Part shown: piece after piece, positions 1 to 9,596 of the stretch
Layout of the letters: every line of letters starts with the position of its first letter
How positions within the stretch are numbered: the stretch's first letter is position 1
From: Vibrio sp. 14G-20
Lineage (GTDB): Bacteria; Pseudomonadota; Gammaproteobacteria; Enterobacterales; Vibrionaceae
Assembly (NCBI RefSeq): GCF_026241515.1
Contig: NZ_JAPHPW010000001.1
Coordinates: 248,001 to 312,000 of the forward strand
Reading direction: 5' to 3'
Length of the DNA stretch: 64,000 nt
Position numbers and translations under genes: made by a program
Notes under the pieces: model-generated
The model's input: the letters and a program-made list of their open reading frames with translations, nothing else
Told to the model about the DNA's origin: nothing
Databases searched by the model: none

Positions 1-1478
1 TGCGTGTAGCTATCTTCAATTGCTTGAGTAATAGTTTCACGGTAAGCAACTTGAGGAGCACCTACAGTTAGGTCAACGCCGTATGTACGCTTAAGGATAT
101 CTACCTTGATGTCTAGGTGAAGTTCACCCATACCTTTCAGGATAGTTTCGCCAGTTTCTTCGTCAGTCTCAACTTGGAAAGATGGATCTTCTGCAACCAT
201 TTTACCGATCGCGATACCCATTTTCTCAGAACCGCCTTTATCTTTTGGAGATACAGCGATTGAGATTACTGGAGTTGGGAATACCATTGGCTCAAGCGTT
301 ACTTGGTGCTTAGGATCACATAGAGTGTGACCAGTTTGCACGTTCTTCATACCAACGATCGCAATGATGTCACCAGCTTGTGCGCTAGTTAGTTCGTTAC
401 GGTCATCAGCTTGCATCTCAACCATACGGCCAACACGTTCTGTTTTGCCAGTGAATGAGTTAAGAATCGTGTCACCTTTGTTCAGTTTACCAGAGTAAAT
501 ACGAACGAAAGTTAGAGCACCAAAACGGTCATCCATGATTTTGAATGCAAGCGCTTTGAAAGTTTCATCTGTAGAAACGATAGCGTGTTCGCCAGTTTCT
601 TCGCCGTTCTCGTCCATTAGAGGTTGAGGATCAACTTCAGTTGGAGAAGGTAGGTAATCTACAACAGCGTCAAGAACGATTTGTACGCCCTTGTTCTTGA
701 ATGCAGAACCACAGAAAGTTGGGAAGAATGCTAGGTCACGAGTACCTTTACGGATACAACGCTTAACGTCTTCGATAGAAGGCTCTTCACCTTCCATGTA
801 AGCTTCCATTAGGTCATCGTCTTGCTCTACAGCAGTTTCGATTAGCTCTTCACGGTATTGCTCTACGTCATCTACCATGTCCGCAGGAACATCTAGAATT
901 TCGTAGTTTTCAGGAAGACCAGTGTCATCCCAAACGTATGCTTTACGGCTTAGAAGGTCTACAACACCCACGAATTCATCTTCGCGGCCGATTGGTAGAA
1001 CCATAACTAGAGGAGTAGCACCTAGAACGTTTTTAACTTGGTCAACAACGTTGTAGAAATCTGCACCCATACGGTCTAGTTTGTTAACGAAGATCAGACG
1101 AGATACTTCTGATTCGTTAGCGTAGCGCCAGTTAGTTTCTGATTGAGGTTCAACACCACCAGAACCACAGAATACACCGATACCGCCATCAAGTACTTTA
1201 AGAGAACGGTATACTTCAACTGTGAAGTCAACGTGTCCAGGAGTATCGATAACGTTTAGACGGTGACCGTTCCAGAAACAGCTTACAGCTGCTGATTGGA
1301 TAGTAATACCGCGCTCAGCTTCCTGTTCCATGAAGTCAGTAGTTGATTCGCCATCATGTACTTCACCAGTCTTGTGGATTTGACCAGTTAGCTTAAGGAT
1401 ACGCTCAGTGGTAGTTGTTTTACCCGCATCAACGTGCGCGAAAATACCAATGTTTCTGTATTTCGATAAATCTGCCAT
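1..1478 (-). CDS. fusA2: Elongation factor G, second paralogue (EF-G2), 3' end outside window
   Basis: Translational GTPase that moves tRNA-mRNA through the ribosome. About 492 N-terminal residues are present; the C-terminus lies beyond base 1. Visible motifs: P-loop [15 protein letters not shown] near residue 14, DTPGHVDF and NKLDRMGAD. The N-terminus [13 protein letters not shown] differs from the str-operon EF-G (which typically starts MARxTPIERYRNIGI), and the gene stands alone beside radA rather than next to rpsG and tufA. This fits the second EF-G copy seen in vibrios (known from family and gene order). The ATG at 1478 follows an extended -10 element at 1516-1524. Whether the main or the second EF-G carries most translocation cannot be told from this sequence. 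Confidence 0.9.
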   Translation of the reverse strand, partial: MADLSKYRNIGIFAHVDAGKTTTTERILKLTGQIHKTGEVHDGESTTDFMEQEAERGITIQSAAVSCFWNGHRLNVIDTPGHVDFTVEVYRSLKVLDGGIGVFCGSGGVEPQSETNWRYANESEVSRLIFVNKLDRMGADFYNVVDQVKNVLGATPLVMVLPIGREDEFVGVVDLLSRKAYVWDDTGLPENYEILDVPADMVDDVEQYREELIETAVEQDDDLMEAYMEGEEPSIEDVKRCIRKGTRDLAFFPTFCGSAFKNKGVQIVLDAVVDYLPSPTEVDPQPLMDENGEETGEHAIVSTDETFKALAFKIMDDRFGALTFVRIYSGKLNKGDTILNSFTGKTERVGRMVEMQADDRNELTSAQAGDIIAIVGMKNVQTGHTLCDPKHQVTLEPMVFPTPVISIAVSPKDKGGSEKMGIAIGKMVAEDPSFQVETDEETGETILKGMGELHLDIKVDILKRTYGVDLTVGAPQVAYRETITQAIEDSYT

Positions 1479-1515
1479 TGTCTTACTCTGTTAATAGGAT
1501 ATAAAATGCGCGCAG

Positions 1516-1524
1516 AGTATATCA
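1516..1524 (-). promoter_or_regulatory. Probable fusA2 promoter, extended -10 TGATATACT
   Basis: On the minus strand TGATATACT reads as an extended -10 element about 40 nt before the fusA2 ATG. The -35 region (CTATCA at 17 nt spacing) is poor, which is usual for extended -10 promoters. Inferred from sequence only. Confidence 0.5.
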
Positions 1525-1563
1525 CAATCTGTGAAGACTGATAGCTTTGCATGCATTTGGGAC

Positions 1564-1603
1564 TAAAAAACTTTGCCTTTTTCTAACATATAAAAAAAGG
1601 CAA
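1564..1603 (-). terminator. AT-rich intrinsic terminator after radA
   Basis: Inverted repeat TTGCCTTTTT / AAAAAGGCAA with an 11-nt loop, followed on the minus strand by a run of T. It lies about 110 nt downstream of the radA stop and separates radA from fusA2. Confidence 0.6.
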
Positions 1604-1712
1604 TCTGTAGAAACAATCTAAATGATTGTTTAGTTTAGTGCTAATCTAAAGCGCAATTGGCGTTTAAGTTAGACTGAATTTCTGCTGTATAGAGTAGCTG
1701 AAGTGAGCTCAA

Positions 1713-3095
1713 TTACAACTCATCAAAAGCATTAATTGCTTCTGATAATTTTTTCACGCCATGGATCTGCATTCCAGGAATACCCCCCTTAGGCATGTTA
1801 GCCGCTGGTACAATCGCTTTCTTGAAGCCGTGTTTAAATGCCTCATTAAGACGCTCTTGCCCACTCGGTACCGGTCGAATCTCACCCGCTAGGCCTACTT
1901 CGCCAAATACCACCACATCTTTTGGTAATGCGCGATCTCTGAAACTTGAAAGTAGAGCCATCACCAACGCAAGATCAGCACTGGTTTCGGTTACTTTAAC
2001 ACCACCGACGACATTCACAAACACATCTTGGTCAGCCATTTGTAAGCCGCCGTGTTTATGCAGCACCGCTAATAACAACGAAAGCCTATTTTGCTCTAGG
2101 CCGACAGCGACACGACGCGGGTTTGCCAGCTGCGAATAGTCCACCAGCGCTTGGATTTCAACAAGAAGTGGACGCGTCCCTTCCCAAACCACCATCACGG
2201 AACTGCCTGAGGTTTCTTCTTCACCGCGAGACAAGAAAATAGCGGATGGATTGCTGACTTCTTTCAGGCCTTGGCCTGTCATTGCAAACACACCCAACTC
2301 ATTAACCGCACCAAAACGGTTTTTGTGGCTACGTAGCGTTCTAAAGCGGCTATCGGTTCCGCCATCTAACAGCACGGAACAGTCAATAATGTGTTCAAGT
2401 ACCTTGGGGCCAGCCAGAGTACCGTCTTTAGTTACGTGTCCCACTAAGAACACAGCAACGTTATTCTGTTTCGCATAGCGCGTTAGTGCGGTTGCTGACT
2501 CACGAACTTGAGCAACACTCCCTGGCGATGATTGAACATCAGCAACATGCATAACTTGGATCGAGTCGATAACCATGATCTTAGGTTGCTCTTTCTCTGC
2601 GACCTGACAGATTTTGTCGACGTTGGTTTCAGAGAGCATTTTTAAGTGCTCTTTTGGTAACCCAAGTCGAGAGGCGCGCATTGCAACCTGCTGTAGGGAT
2701 TCTTCCCCTGTCACATAAAGAGTCGGCAGTTGAGAAGAGAGCTGACACATGGTCTGCAACAATAGCGTTGATTTACCCGCCCCTGGGTTACCACCGATCA
2801 GAATCGCAGCGCCAGGAACGACACCGCCACCAAGTACGCGGTCGAGCTCTTTGAAACCGCTACTAAAGCGAGGGACTTCTTGCAGATCAATCTCTGAGAG
2901 GGTTTGAACCGAAGATTCTGTTGTGCCACCCGCATAACCACCACTGAGTCGTTCATTACGCGCAACTTGAGGTGAAGCCGCTAGTCTAACTTCTGTAATC
3001 GTGTTCCAAGCACCACATGCGTTGCACTGCCCCTGCCAACGTGGAAAGTCAGCACCACAGTCATTACACACATAAGCTCGTTTTGCCTTAGCCAT
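1713..3095 (-). CDS. radA: DNA repair protein RadA
   Basis: RecA-like branch-migration helicase that processes recombination intermediates. The 460 residues match the family length. In order: a C4 zinc finger (C10, C13, C24, C27), a RecA-type ATPase with Walker A GGNPGAGKST at about 101-110, the RadA-specific KNRFG motif at 258-262, and a C-terminal Lon-protease-like domain. The ATG at 3095 gives the canonical zinc-finger N-terminus. The gene is divergent from the PilZ gene with a 161-bp gap. In E. coli radA follows serB; here a PilZ gene sits between radA and serB. Confidence 0.97.
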   Translation of the reverse strand: MAKAKRAYVCNDCGADFPRWQGQCNACGAWNTITEVRLAASPQVARNERLSGGYAGGTTESSVQTLSEIDLQEVPRFSSGFKELDRVLGGGVVPGAAILIGGNPGAGKSTLLLQTMCQLSSQLPTLYVTGEESLQQVAMRASRLGLPKEHLKMLSETNVDKICQVAEKEQPKIMVIDSIQVMHVADVQSSPGSVAQVRESATALTRYAKQNNVAVFLVGHVTKDGTLAGPKVLEHIIDCSVLLDGGTDSRFRTLRSHKNRFGAVNELGVFAMTGQGLKEVSNPSAIFLSRGEEETSGSSVMVVWEGTRPLLVEIQALVDYSQLANPRRVAVGLEQNRLSLLLAVLHKHGGLQMADQDVFVNVVGGVKVTETSADLALVMALLSSFRDRALPKDVVVFGEVGLAGEIRPVPSGQERLNEAFKHGFKKAIVPAANMPKGGIPGMQIHGVKKLSEAINAFDEL

Positions 3096-3256
3096 AAAAC
3101 CTCAATAATTTACTCAGTTACACAATGATGTTGTCAATTTGTGACTTATTTGACCGTACGGGTGAAAATAAACGTTGCAGTCATACCACTTATACTTAAA
3201 GATCGATTTAAACTAGTCGATAACATAAATGCACCGTCCATTCTAACAAGAAAAGT

Positions 3257-5602
3257 ATGCAACAATCTGAAATTCTATCTGTAGCAGAACGTCTTATCCC
3301 GGCCTACCACGCCGAAGATTTCGAATTCCTTCTTTCTCAAATGACAGAAGGCGAATCTCCGTCTCTAAAACTGCTGGTTAAAATGGAACTGAATCGTATC
3401 ATGGCTCCGTGTACAAAGAGCATTGATTTACGTGGGCGCATTGATAATGAATGTCGTCAGTTCACGTTAGACGGCCGTAAGCACTGGCTCGATGACATCG
3501 CGTTAAACGCATACCAACGTGGTACTAAAAAGTTTAAGGGTTACACAGAAGGCGCATGGGAGCTAGTCATGACTCCGCGAACTCAGCCTCTGAGCGTTGT
3601 TAAAACGTCTTCTCAAGGTAACCTCGATATTACTAGCGCCAATAGCCCGTATGAAGCGGAAGCTATTAACCTAGGTTACGACTTAAAGCGTCAAGAGAAC
3701 AGACTCAAGATTAGCTCGCAGGTTGAGATCACCACATCGAAAGGGCAAAGCCTACATGGTGTAACGGTTGATATCTCCCCGTCGGGTGCAAAGTTCAAGG
3801 TGCCGAGCGCCTTTCGATACAACCTCGGTGAAATCATCAGCGTTAAGTTCTCAGAGCTTATCGAAAAGTCCCAAGAAAACGATGTTAATCAAGCAGTTGA
3901 ATTTCGTGTTCTGGGTATCGATGAATCATACGAGAACAACGCGGTCAAATTTCTAAGAACCATCAAGGTTAGCGACAATAATATTGTGGCTCGTTTGCTT
4001 GATGAGTCTTTAAATAGCACCAGTAAGAAAACCAGCCATGAGAACCAAGATAGGATCATTAGAACTCGTACACGAGGCATCGAACACACCTACCTAAAAC
4101 ATACCTGTAACCTGCCTTTGTTCTTCAGCGGTAGCGAACTCAAGCTTGCCCTACTGACGGATAACAACCACCCGTTATGGCAATACTGGCACGACGAGCG
4201 TAATCAACAAGCGCTGGGCACCCTGTTCAACGAGCAACGTATGAACCTGCTGGCGAAACCAGGAGTGAAGGGAACCAGTAACGTTATCTACTCTTTTACC
4301 CATGAACACCAAAGCAAGACCTTGTTCTATTCAATGATGCTGCCTGAAGCCTCTCGTGAACAAAGACAACTGTTCTGGCACATCGGTGGTAAACGTAAAA
4401 GTTGGAAGGCGTTCAAGTTCTCGGTTTTCGAACTTTCAGACACCGAGCGACAAGCATTAGCTAAACACTCGGATACGCTGGCTCAAAGCTCAGCTCAACT
4501 GACGCATTGCGGAATTTTACAAGAGATCGGCGATTACGAAAGTGCAGCTGACTATCTTTTGAGTGAAAAGCCACGCATTCCAAGCAGTGAATTGAACCGC
4601 TTCCGTCACCCGCGTACTGTCGTAGGCAATATTCAAAGCATCTACTTTGATTCTCAAACTCGTCGTAAAGAGCCGAGATACCAATTTAAGTCACCGTTGC
4701 AACTGACATCACAAGATGGCGCCGCGGCGAACGGACACACCTTAGATATCTCGAAGCGTGGACTGAGCATTAGCCTTGAACACCCGATGGTACTCAAGAT
4801 TAATGATCCGGTATTAGTGAACTTCAATGAACTGCAGCTCTATGACAAGAACCTGCCACTGAGCACGGTGCCTTACCATGTAATTCGAGTGAGCCCGAAT
4901 GGCCGTAACGTGCAATTGGTTATTGCCGAGAATACCAAGACAATGCGTACCATCGCTTTCCTTAAGGGGCTTATCGACCAAAATCAAAGCAAACTGATTA
5001 AGAAGCAAGAGATACTGCCAACGAACTCGTTGCTAGAATCGTTGCACAATATATTGCTAAGCAAGATGGTCAGTAACCCGATCTTCATTGATAAGCCAAG
5101 CTCAACGCTGCGCTGTAAGATCATTGGTGTGAATTTCCCACTGAATAAGCACCTAACGTTACTGGCTAAGCTTGGACACAACCAAAAGTTCTCACTAGAG
5201 CCAATATTTAAGGGTCACACTAGCTCATTACTGGCTGAGCCAATGAAAAGAATCGAAGGCGCAGAGCCTAAACATCATGACGTCTATATTGCTGCGGTAA
5301 AGTTTGGTGACAAGATCCAATCGGTGCATACCAAGCTCGTGAAAGATTTCGCTTCGGCAAAAGAACGCATCTTATTCATTAAGAAGGCGCAGCACTTAGG
5401 TGATGTGTATGTGCTGCGTGTTACAACCGCGCCAATCTTTAACCCATTGACCACCTTGTTCCAATCGGACTTAGAAGAACTGGCACGAATTAGCATGCAC
5501 CAAGCGAAAAAGCTAGAGAACGAGATCACCGCTTTTATCGGCTATGGTGAGATTGAAGACATTACCGATGAAGTGCTGATTCGATTGGAGCTAACACGCT
5601 AA
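3257..5602 (+). CDS. plzC: Double PilZ-domain c-di-GMP receptor, PlzC-like
   Basis: Large cytosolic protein (781 aa) with two PilZ signatures, predicted to bind cyclic di-GMP. Domain 1 has RQENR (R145, R149) followed by DISPSG at 172. Domain 2 has RKEPR (R470, R474) followed by DISKRG at 497. Both RxxxR and D/NxSxxG motifs are intact. No signal peptide or membrane segment is visible. Its position between radA and serB matches V. cholerae VC2344 (PlzC), one of five PilZ proteins there, linked to biofilm and motility control (recalled, not searched). Start: ATG at 3257 after AAGAAAAG. It is monocistronic, with a hairpin terminator 30 nt after the stop. Confidence 0.88.
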   Translation: MQQSEILSVAERLIPAYHAEDFEFLLSQMTEGESPSLKLLVKMELNRIMAPCTKSIDLRGRIDNECRQFTLDGRKHWLDDIALNAYQRGTKKFKGYTEGAWELVMTPRTQPLSVVKTSSQGNLDITSANSPYEAEAINLGYDLKRQENRLKISSQVEITTSKGQSLHGVTVDISPSGAKFKVPSAFRYNLGEIISVKFSELIEKSQENDVNQAVEFRVLGIDESYENNAVKFLRTIKVSDNNIVARLLDESLNSTSKKTSHENQDRIIRTRTRGIEHTYLKHTCNLPLFFSGSELKLALLTDNNHPLWQYWHDERNQQALGTLFNEQRMNLLAKPGVKGTSNVIYSFTHEHQSKTLFYSMMLPEASREQRQLFWHIGGKRKSWKAFKFSVFELSDTERQALAKHSDTLAQSSAQLTHCGILQEIGDYESAADYLLSEKPRIPSSELNRFRHPRTVVGNIQSIYFDSQTRRKEPRYQFKSPLQLTSQDGAAANGHTLDISKRGLSISLEHPMVLKINDPVLVNFNELQLYDKNLPLSTVPYHVIRVSPNGRNVQLVIAENTKTMRTIAFLKGLIDQNQSKLIKKQEILPTNSLLESLHNILLSKMVSNPIFIDKPSSTLRCKIIGVNFPLNKHLTLLAKLGHNQKFSLEPIFKGHTSSLLAEPMKRIEGAEPKHHDVYIAAVKFGDKIQSVHTKLVKDFASAKERILFIKKAQHLGDVYVLRVTTAPIFNPLTTLFQSDLEELARISMHQAKKLENEITAFIGYGEIEDITDEVLIRLELTR

Positions 5603-5630
5603 CTTCGAACCGCATCTTAACTTAAAATAG

Positions 5631-5658
5631 AAAAAGCAGACTGATAGCCTGCTTTTTT
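5631..5658 (+). terminator. Terminator after the PilZ gene
   Basis: AAAAAGCAG / CTGCTTTTT stem with a 9-nt loop, ending in T6. Being symmetrical it could also serve serB, which converges from the minus strand. Confidence 0.75.
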
Positions 5659-5715
5659 GTATCTGAGCCACTATTGCTAAATAAGATACATAGCCAATAG
5701 CACTTAGGGAGCCCC

Positions 5716-6696
5716 CTAAGGCTTCGCTTGCCAGCTGATCTTCTGTTGCTTAGCCAATACACCCGACAAGATACACAGCACCCCGCCTAAACCTGCGTAA
5801 CGCACAGCAGTTTGAGCTTGCTGCTCTACTTTTGGTTTTGCGTGGTAGGCAATGCCTAAACCTGCAGAGCCCATCATCACCAAGTCATTGGCACCATCAC
5901 CAACGGCAACGGTATTGTGCAGTTCCAATTCGTACTCTTCAGCCAACTCTACCAAGATATCCGCTTTGGTCTGCGCCGAAACAACATCACCTAAGACTTC
6001 ACCCGTCAACTTACCATTGACGATCTCAAGCGTGTTTGACTGAGCGTGGTCAAGATCAAGGGTATCTTTCAGGTAGTCAGAGAAGTAAGTAAAGCCACCT
6101 GATGCAATCGCCGTTTTCCAACCAAGTTTGTTCAGAGTATTCACCAGTCCGACCAAGTCTGGCATGAATGGCAAAGACTGACGCACTTGCTCTAATATCG
6201 ACTCATCCGCACCTTTCAGTGCTCCCACTCTTTGGCGTAGGCTTTGTTCGAAATCGAGCTCACCTTGCATTGCTCGCTCTGTGATTTCAGAGACTAGCTC
6301 TCCAACACCCGCTAGCTTTGCTATTTCATCAATACATTCAATTTGAATCGCTGTGGAATCCATATCCATCACAATCAAACCTGGCTTAGATAAGTCTGGG
6401 ACCTCGCTAAGGCAAGCATAATCAAGCTTTAGAGCCTGTAGGATTTCTTCATGTAGCGGCGTTAAGTTTCCAGACATTAGTGCCACTTCATAATGCCCAA
6501 CTTTCCACGTATCAAGAATGGTGTTGTAAGTGCCAGTGAAAAAGTCGATGTCATCAAAATATTGTGGAGATAGGTACTCGCCAAATACAATCCAGTTGGC
6601 CTTTGCCTTAGCGAGTTGAGAAGCGAAACGAGTCTCGGGGAGTCGAGTTAATAATGTTGTATGCCTTTTAATCGGCAGATATTTCTGAGCGTCCAT
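5716..6696 (-). CDS. serB: Phosphoserine phosphatase SerB
   Basis: HAD-family phosphatase for the last step of serine synthesis (phosphoserine to serine). Motif I is DMDST with the catalytic Asp pair D111 and D113; motif II lies in the AIASGGF segment and motif IV in VGDGANDLVMM. At 326 residues it has the N-terminal extension typical of gamma-proteobacterial SerB. Divergent from ytjB with a 109-bp shared promoter region, as in E. coli. Confidence 0.96.
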   Translation of the reverse strand: MDAQKYLPIKRHTTLLTRLPETRFASQLAKAKANWIVFGEYLSPQYFDDIDFFTGTYNTILDTWKVGHYEVALMSGNLTPLHEEILQALKLDYACLSEVPDLSKPGLIVMDMDSTAIQIECIDEIAKLAGVGELVSEITERAMQGELDFEQSLRQRVGALKGADESILEQVRQSLPFMPDLVGLVNTLNKLGWKTAIASGGFTYFSDYLKDTLDLDHAQSNTLEIVNGKLTGEVLGDVVSAQTKADILVELAEEYELELHNTVAVGDGANDLVMMGSAGLGIAYHAKPKVEQQAQTAVRYAGLGGVLCILSGVLAKQQKISWQAKP

Positions 6697-6805
6697 GTGT
6701 ATGATTCCTAATTAACTATGCTAAACGTTAACCTATTGCAATTTGAAAACGCAAGTCTCAATATGTCTTAATCATAACATTTGTTTATTTCAGGCTTCGT
6801 GAAAC

Positions 6806-7417
6806 ATGAATGAATCATTGTTCTCAATACGTAACGCTTTACGAATGCTAGCCCTCATTTTGTTGGCTACCATGTTCGTTGTAACGATTAAAAATACGGT
6901 CGTGATCAGTAAAGGTAACGAGAAGATCCAAGCAAAACAGTTGGAAACTCTTACCAAGCTGCTTATCTCTCAGGCATCACTTTCAGCAAGCAAGATGATC
7001 ACGCAACAAGACCAAGAGCGATTACTTGATCTGACTAACCAGCTATCTCAAGACCGACTGGTGTTCGATACCACCATCTATGATGCAGAGGGTATTCGAC
7101 TGGCTTCGAGTGAAAAAGCCCTCTCGGTACGCGAGGTTCTAGGCTTGGATACGCCACTTTCAACAGCAAGTATCGGCAGACAACAATTAGTCGAACCTAT
7201 TTATTCTCCAGAGAAAACGATCATCGGCTTTATTCGAGTGACTTTTGAAACAGGTAAGATGACGGCGATTTCTGATCACCACTACCGTAAAAGTGATCGC
7301 TACATGATCGGTATGGTGTTGATGGGGTTTGTGAGTGGCGTGTTGTTCATCATGCTGATTCGCAGAAGACCGACTAAGTCTGGTGAGAACTTACTGTTGA
7401 AGAATGTAAGCTCATAA
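6806..7417 (+). CDS. ytjB: YtjB/Smp-family membrane protein
   Basis: Small bitopic protein (203 aa) with a membrane helix at about 10-32, a periplasmic domain of some 130 residues and a second helix at about 168-190 followed by an RRRP cytoplasmic end. The arrangement and the divergent position next to serB match the E. coli Smp/YtjB family. Its biochemical role is not established and nothing in the sequence reveals one. Monocistronic, with a strong terminator 24 nt downstream. Confidence 0.8.
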   Translation: MNESLFSIRNALRMLALILLATMFVVTIKNTVVISKGNEKIQAKQLETLTKLLISQASLSASKMITQQDQERLLDLTNQLSQDRLVFDTTIYDAEGIRLASSEKALSVREVLGLDTPLSTASIGRQQLVEPIYSPEKTIIGFIRVTFETGKMTAISDHHYRKSDRYMIGMVLMGFVSGVLFIMLIRRRPTKSGENLLLKNVSS

Positions 7418-7440
7418 CGACTAAACTCCAAAGATCCAAT

Positions 7441-7479
7441 AAAAAGCCCCGACGCTCAGGCAGCAACGGGGCTTTTTGT
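7441..7479. terminator. Bidirectional terminator between ytjB and deoD
   Basis: AAAAAGCCCCG / CGGGGCTTTTT perfect stem with a 16-17 nt loop, A-tract on one side and T-tract on the other. It ends ytjB on the plus strand and the deo operon on the minus strand. Confidence 0.9.
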
Positions 7480-7514
7480 TATCTGTTAACTTACTAAGCT
7501 AAGACAAATAAATA

Positions 7515-8234
7515 TTATTCTTGGTCACCAAGCAACACTGAGTCTAATGCGATAACCATCATGTCGTTGAAAGTCGTTTGACGTTCATCTGATGTGGTTT
7601 GCTCACCGGTCTTGATGTGATCAGAAACAGTACAAATCGTTAGAGCTTTTGCGCCGTATTCAGCACATACACCATAGATACCTGCAGCTTCCATCTCTAC
7701 GCCAACAATACCGTATTTGTCCATTACTTCGAACATCTCTGGATCTGGCGTGTAGAACAACTCAGCCGAGAACAGGTTACCGACTTTTACGCCGACACCG
7801 CGAGCTTTGGCTGCATCTTCTGCCGCGCGCACCATTTTGTAATCCGCAATAGCTGCAAAGTCATGACCTTTAAAGCGAATACGGTTCACTTTAGAGTCAG
7901 TACATGCGCCCATGCCGATCACCACATCACGCACTTTGATATCTTCGCTCACTGCACCACAACTGCCCACACGAATGATCTTCTTCACACCAAAGTCTTT
8001 GATCAGCTCAGTCGCGTAAATAGAACAAGATGGAATGCCCATACCGTGTCCCATTACCGAAACCTTACGACCTTTGTAAGTACCGGTGTAACCAAACATG
8101 TTGCGAACGTCGCACACTTGAACCACTTCTTCTAAGAAGGTTTCAGCGATGTATTTAGCACGTAGCGGGTCGCCTGGCATTAAAACTACGTCAGCGAAAT
8201 CACCCATTTCAGCATTAATATGTGGAGTAGCCAT
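7515..8234 (-). CDS. deoD: Purine nucleoside phosphorylase DeoD
   Basis: Hexameric-type PNP that splits purine (deoxy)nucleosides into base and (deoxy)ribose-1-phosphate. 239 aa starting [20 protein letters not shown]; contains [22 protein letters not shown] and the [10 protein letters not shown] nucleoside-binding segment. The ATG at 8234 has AAGGA 8 nt upstream and gives the family N-terminus, so the seven-residue-longer frame is rejected. Last gene of the deoCABD order, but preceded by a terminator-like hairpin only 24 nt before its start, so its expression may be partly uncoupled from deoB. Confidence 0.96.
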   Translation of the reverse strand: MATPHINAEMGDFADVVLMPGDPLRAKYIAETFLEEVVQVCDVRNMFGYTGTYKGRKVSVMGHGMGIPSCSIYATELIKDFGVKKIIRVGSCGAVSEDIKVRDVVIGMGACTDSKVNRIRFKGHDFAAIADYKMVRAAEDAAKARGVGVKVGNLFSAELFYTPDPEMFEVMDKYGIVGVEMEAAGIYGVCAEYGAKALTICTVSDHIKTGEQTTSDERQTTFNDMMVIALDSVLLGDQE

Positions 8235-8258
8235 TGAAAATATCCTTAATCTCAAAAC

Positions 8259-8291
8259 AAAAAAAGAAGAGAGAGGTTTCCCTCTCTCTTC
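8259..8291 (-). terminator. Intrinsic terminator/attenuator between deoB and deoD
   Basis: Perfect 11-bp stem (GAAGAGAGAGG arm at 8266-8276, partner at 8281-8291) with a GAAA loop on the minus strand, followed by seven T. It sits inside the 65-nt deoB-deoD gap and directly precedes the deoD ribosome-binding site. Confidence 0.85.
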
Positions 8292-8299
8292 GTTAACTA

Positions 8300-9520
8300 T
8301 TATAGAAAGCTTGTACCGTGTCCCATTGGCGATGTACCAAAGTATGACGCTAAGCTTTGACCGATATCAGCGAAGGTATCGCGACGGCCTAAAGAACCGG
8401 CTGGAACCTTCTGACCGTAAACAATCACAGGGATGTGCTCACGAGTATGGTCTGTACCTGGCCATGTCGGATCACAACCGTGGTCTGCAGTTAGGATAAG
8501 TACATCATCTTCTTTCATCATTTCGATGATTTCATTGATGCGACCATCGAAGTACTCAAGTGCCGCTGCGTAACCAGCAACATCACGGCGGTGGCCATAA
8601 GCTGAGTCGAAATCAACAAAGTTAGTGAACACGATAGTGTTGTCGCCCGCTTCATTGATCGCTTCTTTGGTTGCTTCAAATAGCGCAGGGATACCTGTTG
8701 CTTTGGTTTTCTGAGTGATGCCACAACCCGCATAGATATCAGAGATCTTACCGATTGAGTGAACGTTACCGCCCTTCTCATCAACCAACTTCTGAAGAAT
8801 GGTGGCTGCAGGTGGCTCAACAGAAAGGTCACGACGGTTACCAGTACGTTCGAATTGACCTTTACCTGGGCCAATGAACGGACGAGCGATAACACGACCA
8901 ATGTTGTAATCTTCTAGCTCTTCACGAGCAATCTGACACAGGTCTAATAGGTTTTGCAGGCCGAATGTCTCTTCGTGACAAGCGATCTGGAAAACAGAGT
9001 CTGCAGAAGTATAGAAGATAGGCAAGCCAGTCTTCATGTGCTCTTCACCTAGGTTATCTAGGATTTCCGTACCAGATGAGTGGCAGTTACCCAAGAAACC
9101 AGACAGGCCTGCACGCTCAAGGATGCGGTCAGTCAGTTCTTTTGGAAAGCTATTCTCTTTGTCGGTGAAGTAGCCCCAGTCAAACAGTACAGGAACACCC
9201 GCGATTTCCCAGTGACCTGATGGCGTGTCTTTACCAGAAGACAGCTCAGCAGCGTGACCGTAAGCGCCAATGATCTCAGCGTCTGCATCCATACCAGGAG
9301 CAAAACGACCTGTAGACTCTTTGTGAGCCATCGCTAGACCTAGCTTAGACAGGTTTGGCAGTGTCAGTGAACCTTTACGATCTGCATTGTCTGCAAGACC
9401 TTGGTCACAATGATCTGCGATGTGGCCCATAGTGTCAGAACCTACATCACCAAATTTGTCTGCATCCGCTGTTTCACCGATACCGAATGAATCTAAAACT
9501 AAAATAAATGCTCTTTTCAT
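8300..9520 (-). CDS. deoB: Phosphopentomutase DeoB
   Basis: Alkaline-phosphatase-superfamily mutase that interconverts (deoxy)ribose-1- and 5-phosphate, linking the phosphorylases DeoA/DeoD to the aldolase DeoC. 406 aa; metal-binding motifs are [16 protein letters not shown] at the N-terminus, [30 protein letters not shown] and PVIVYG. The ATG at 9520, with GGTGAAG upstream, is preferred to the TTG four codons earlier because it gives [11 protein letters not shown], the usual family start. Confidence 0.96.
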   Translation of the reverse strand: MKRAFILVLDSFGIGETADADKFGDVGSDTMGHIADHCDQGLADNADRKGSLTLPNLSKLGLAMAHKESTGRFAPGMDADAEIIGAYGHAAELSSGKDTPSGHWEIAGVPVLFDWGYFTDKENSFPKELTDRILERAGLSGFLGNCHSSGTEILDNLGEEHMKTGLPIFYTSADSVFQIACHEETFGLQNLLDLCQIAREELEDYNIGRVIARPFIGPGKGQFERTGNRRDLSVEPPAATILQKLVDEKGGNVHSIGKISDIYAGCGITQKTKATGIPALFEATKEAINEAGDNTIVFTNFVDFDSAYGHRRDVAGYAAALEYFDGRINEIIEMMKEDDVLILTADHGCDPTWPGTDHTREHIPVIVYGQKVPAGSLGRRDTFADIGQSLASYFGTSPMGHGTSFL

Positions 9521-9561
9521 TTTCTTCACCAACTTATTGCTCTTTGCTCCAGAACTCTGTT

Positions 9562-9588
9562 TATCGGTATACGCGAGGTATACCGATA
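9562..9588 (-). repeat. Intercistronic hairpin between deoA and deoB
   Basis: Perfect 11-bp inverted repeat TATCGGTATAC / GTATACCGATA around a 5-nt loop, in the 76-nt deoA-deoB gap. No T-tract follows, so it looks like an mRNA processing or stability element rather than a terminator. Confidence 0.8.
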
Positions 9589-9596
9589 CCTGTTAT

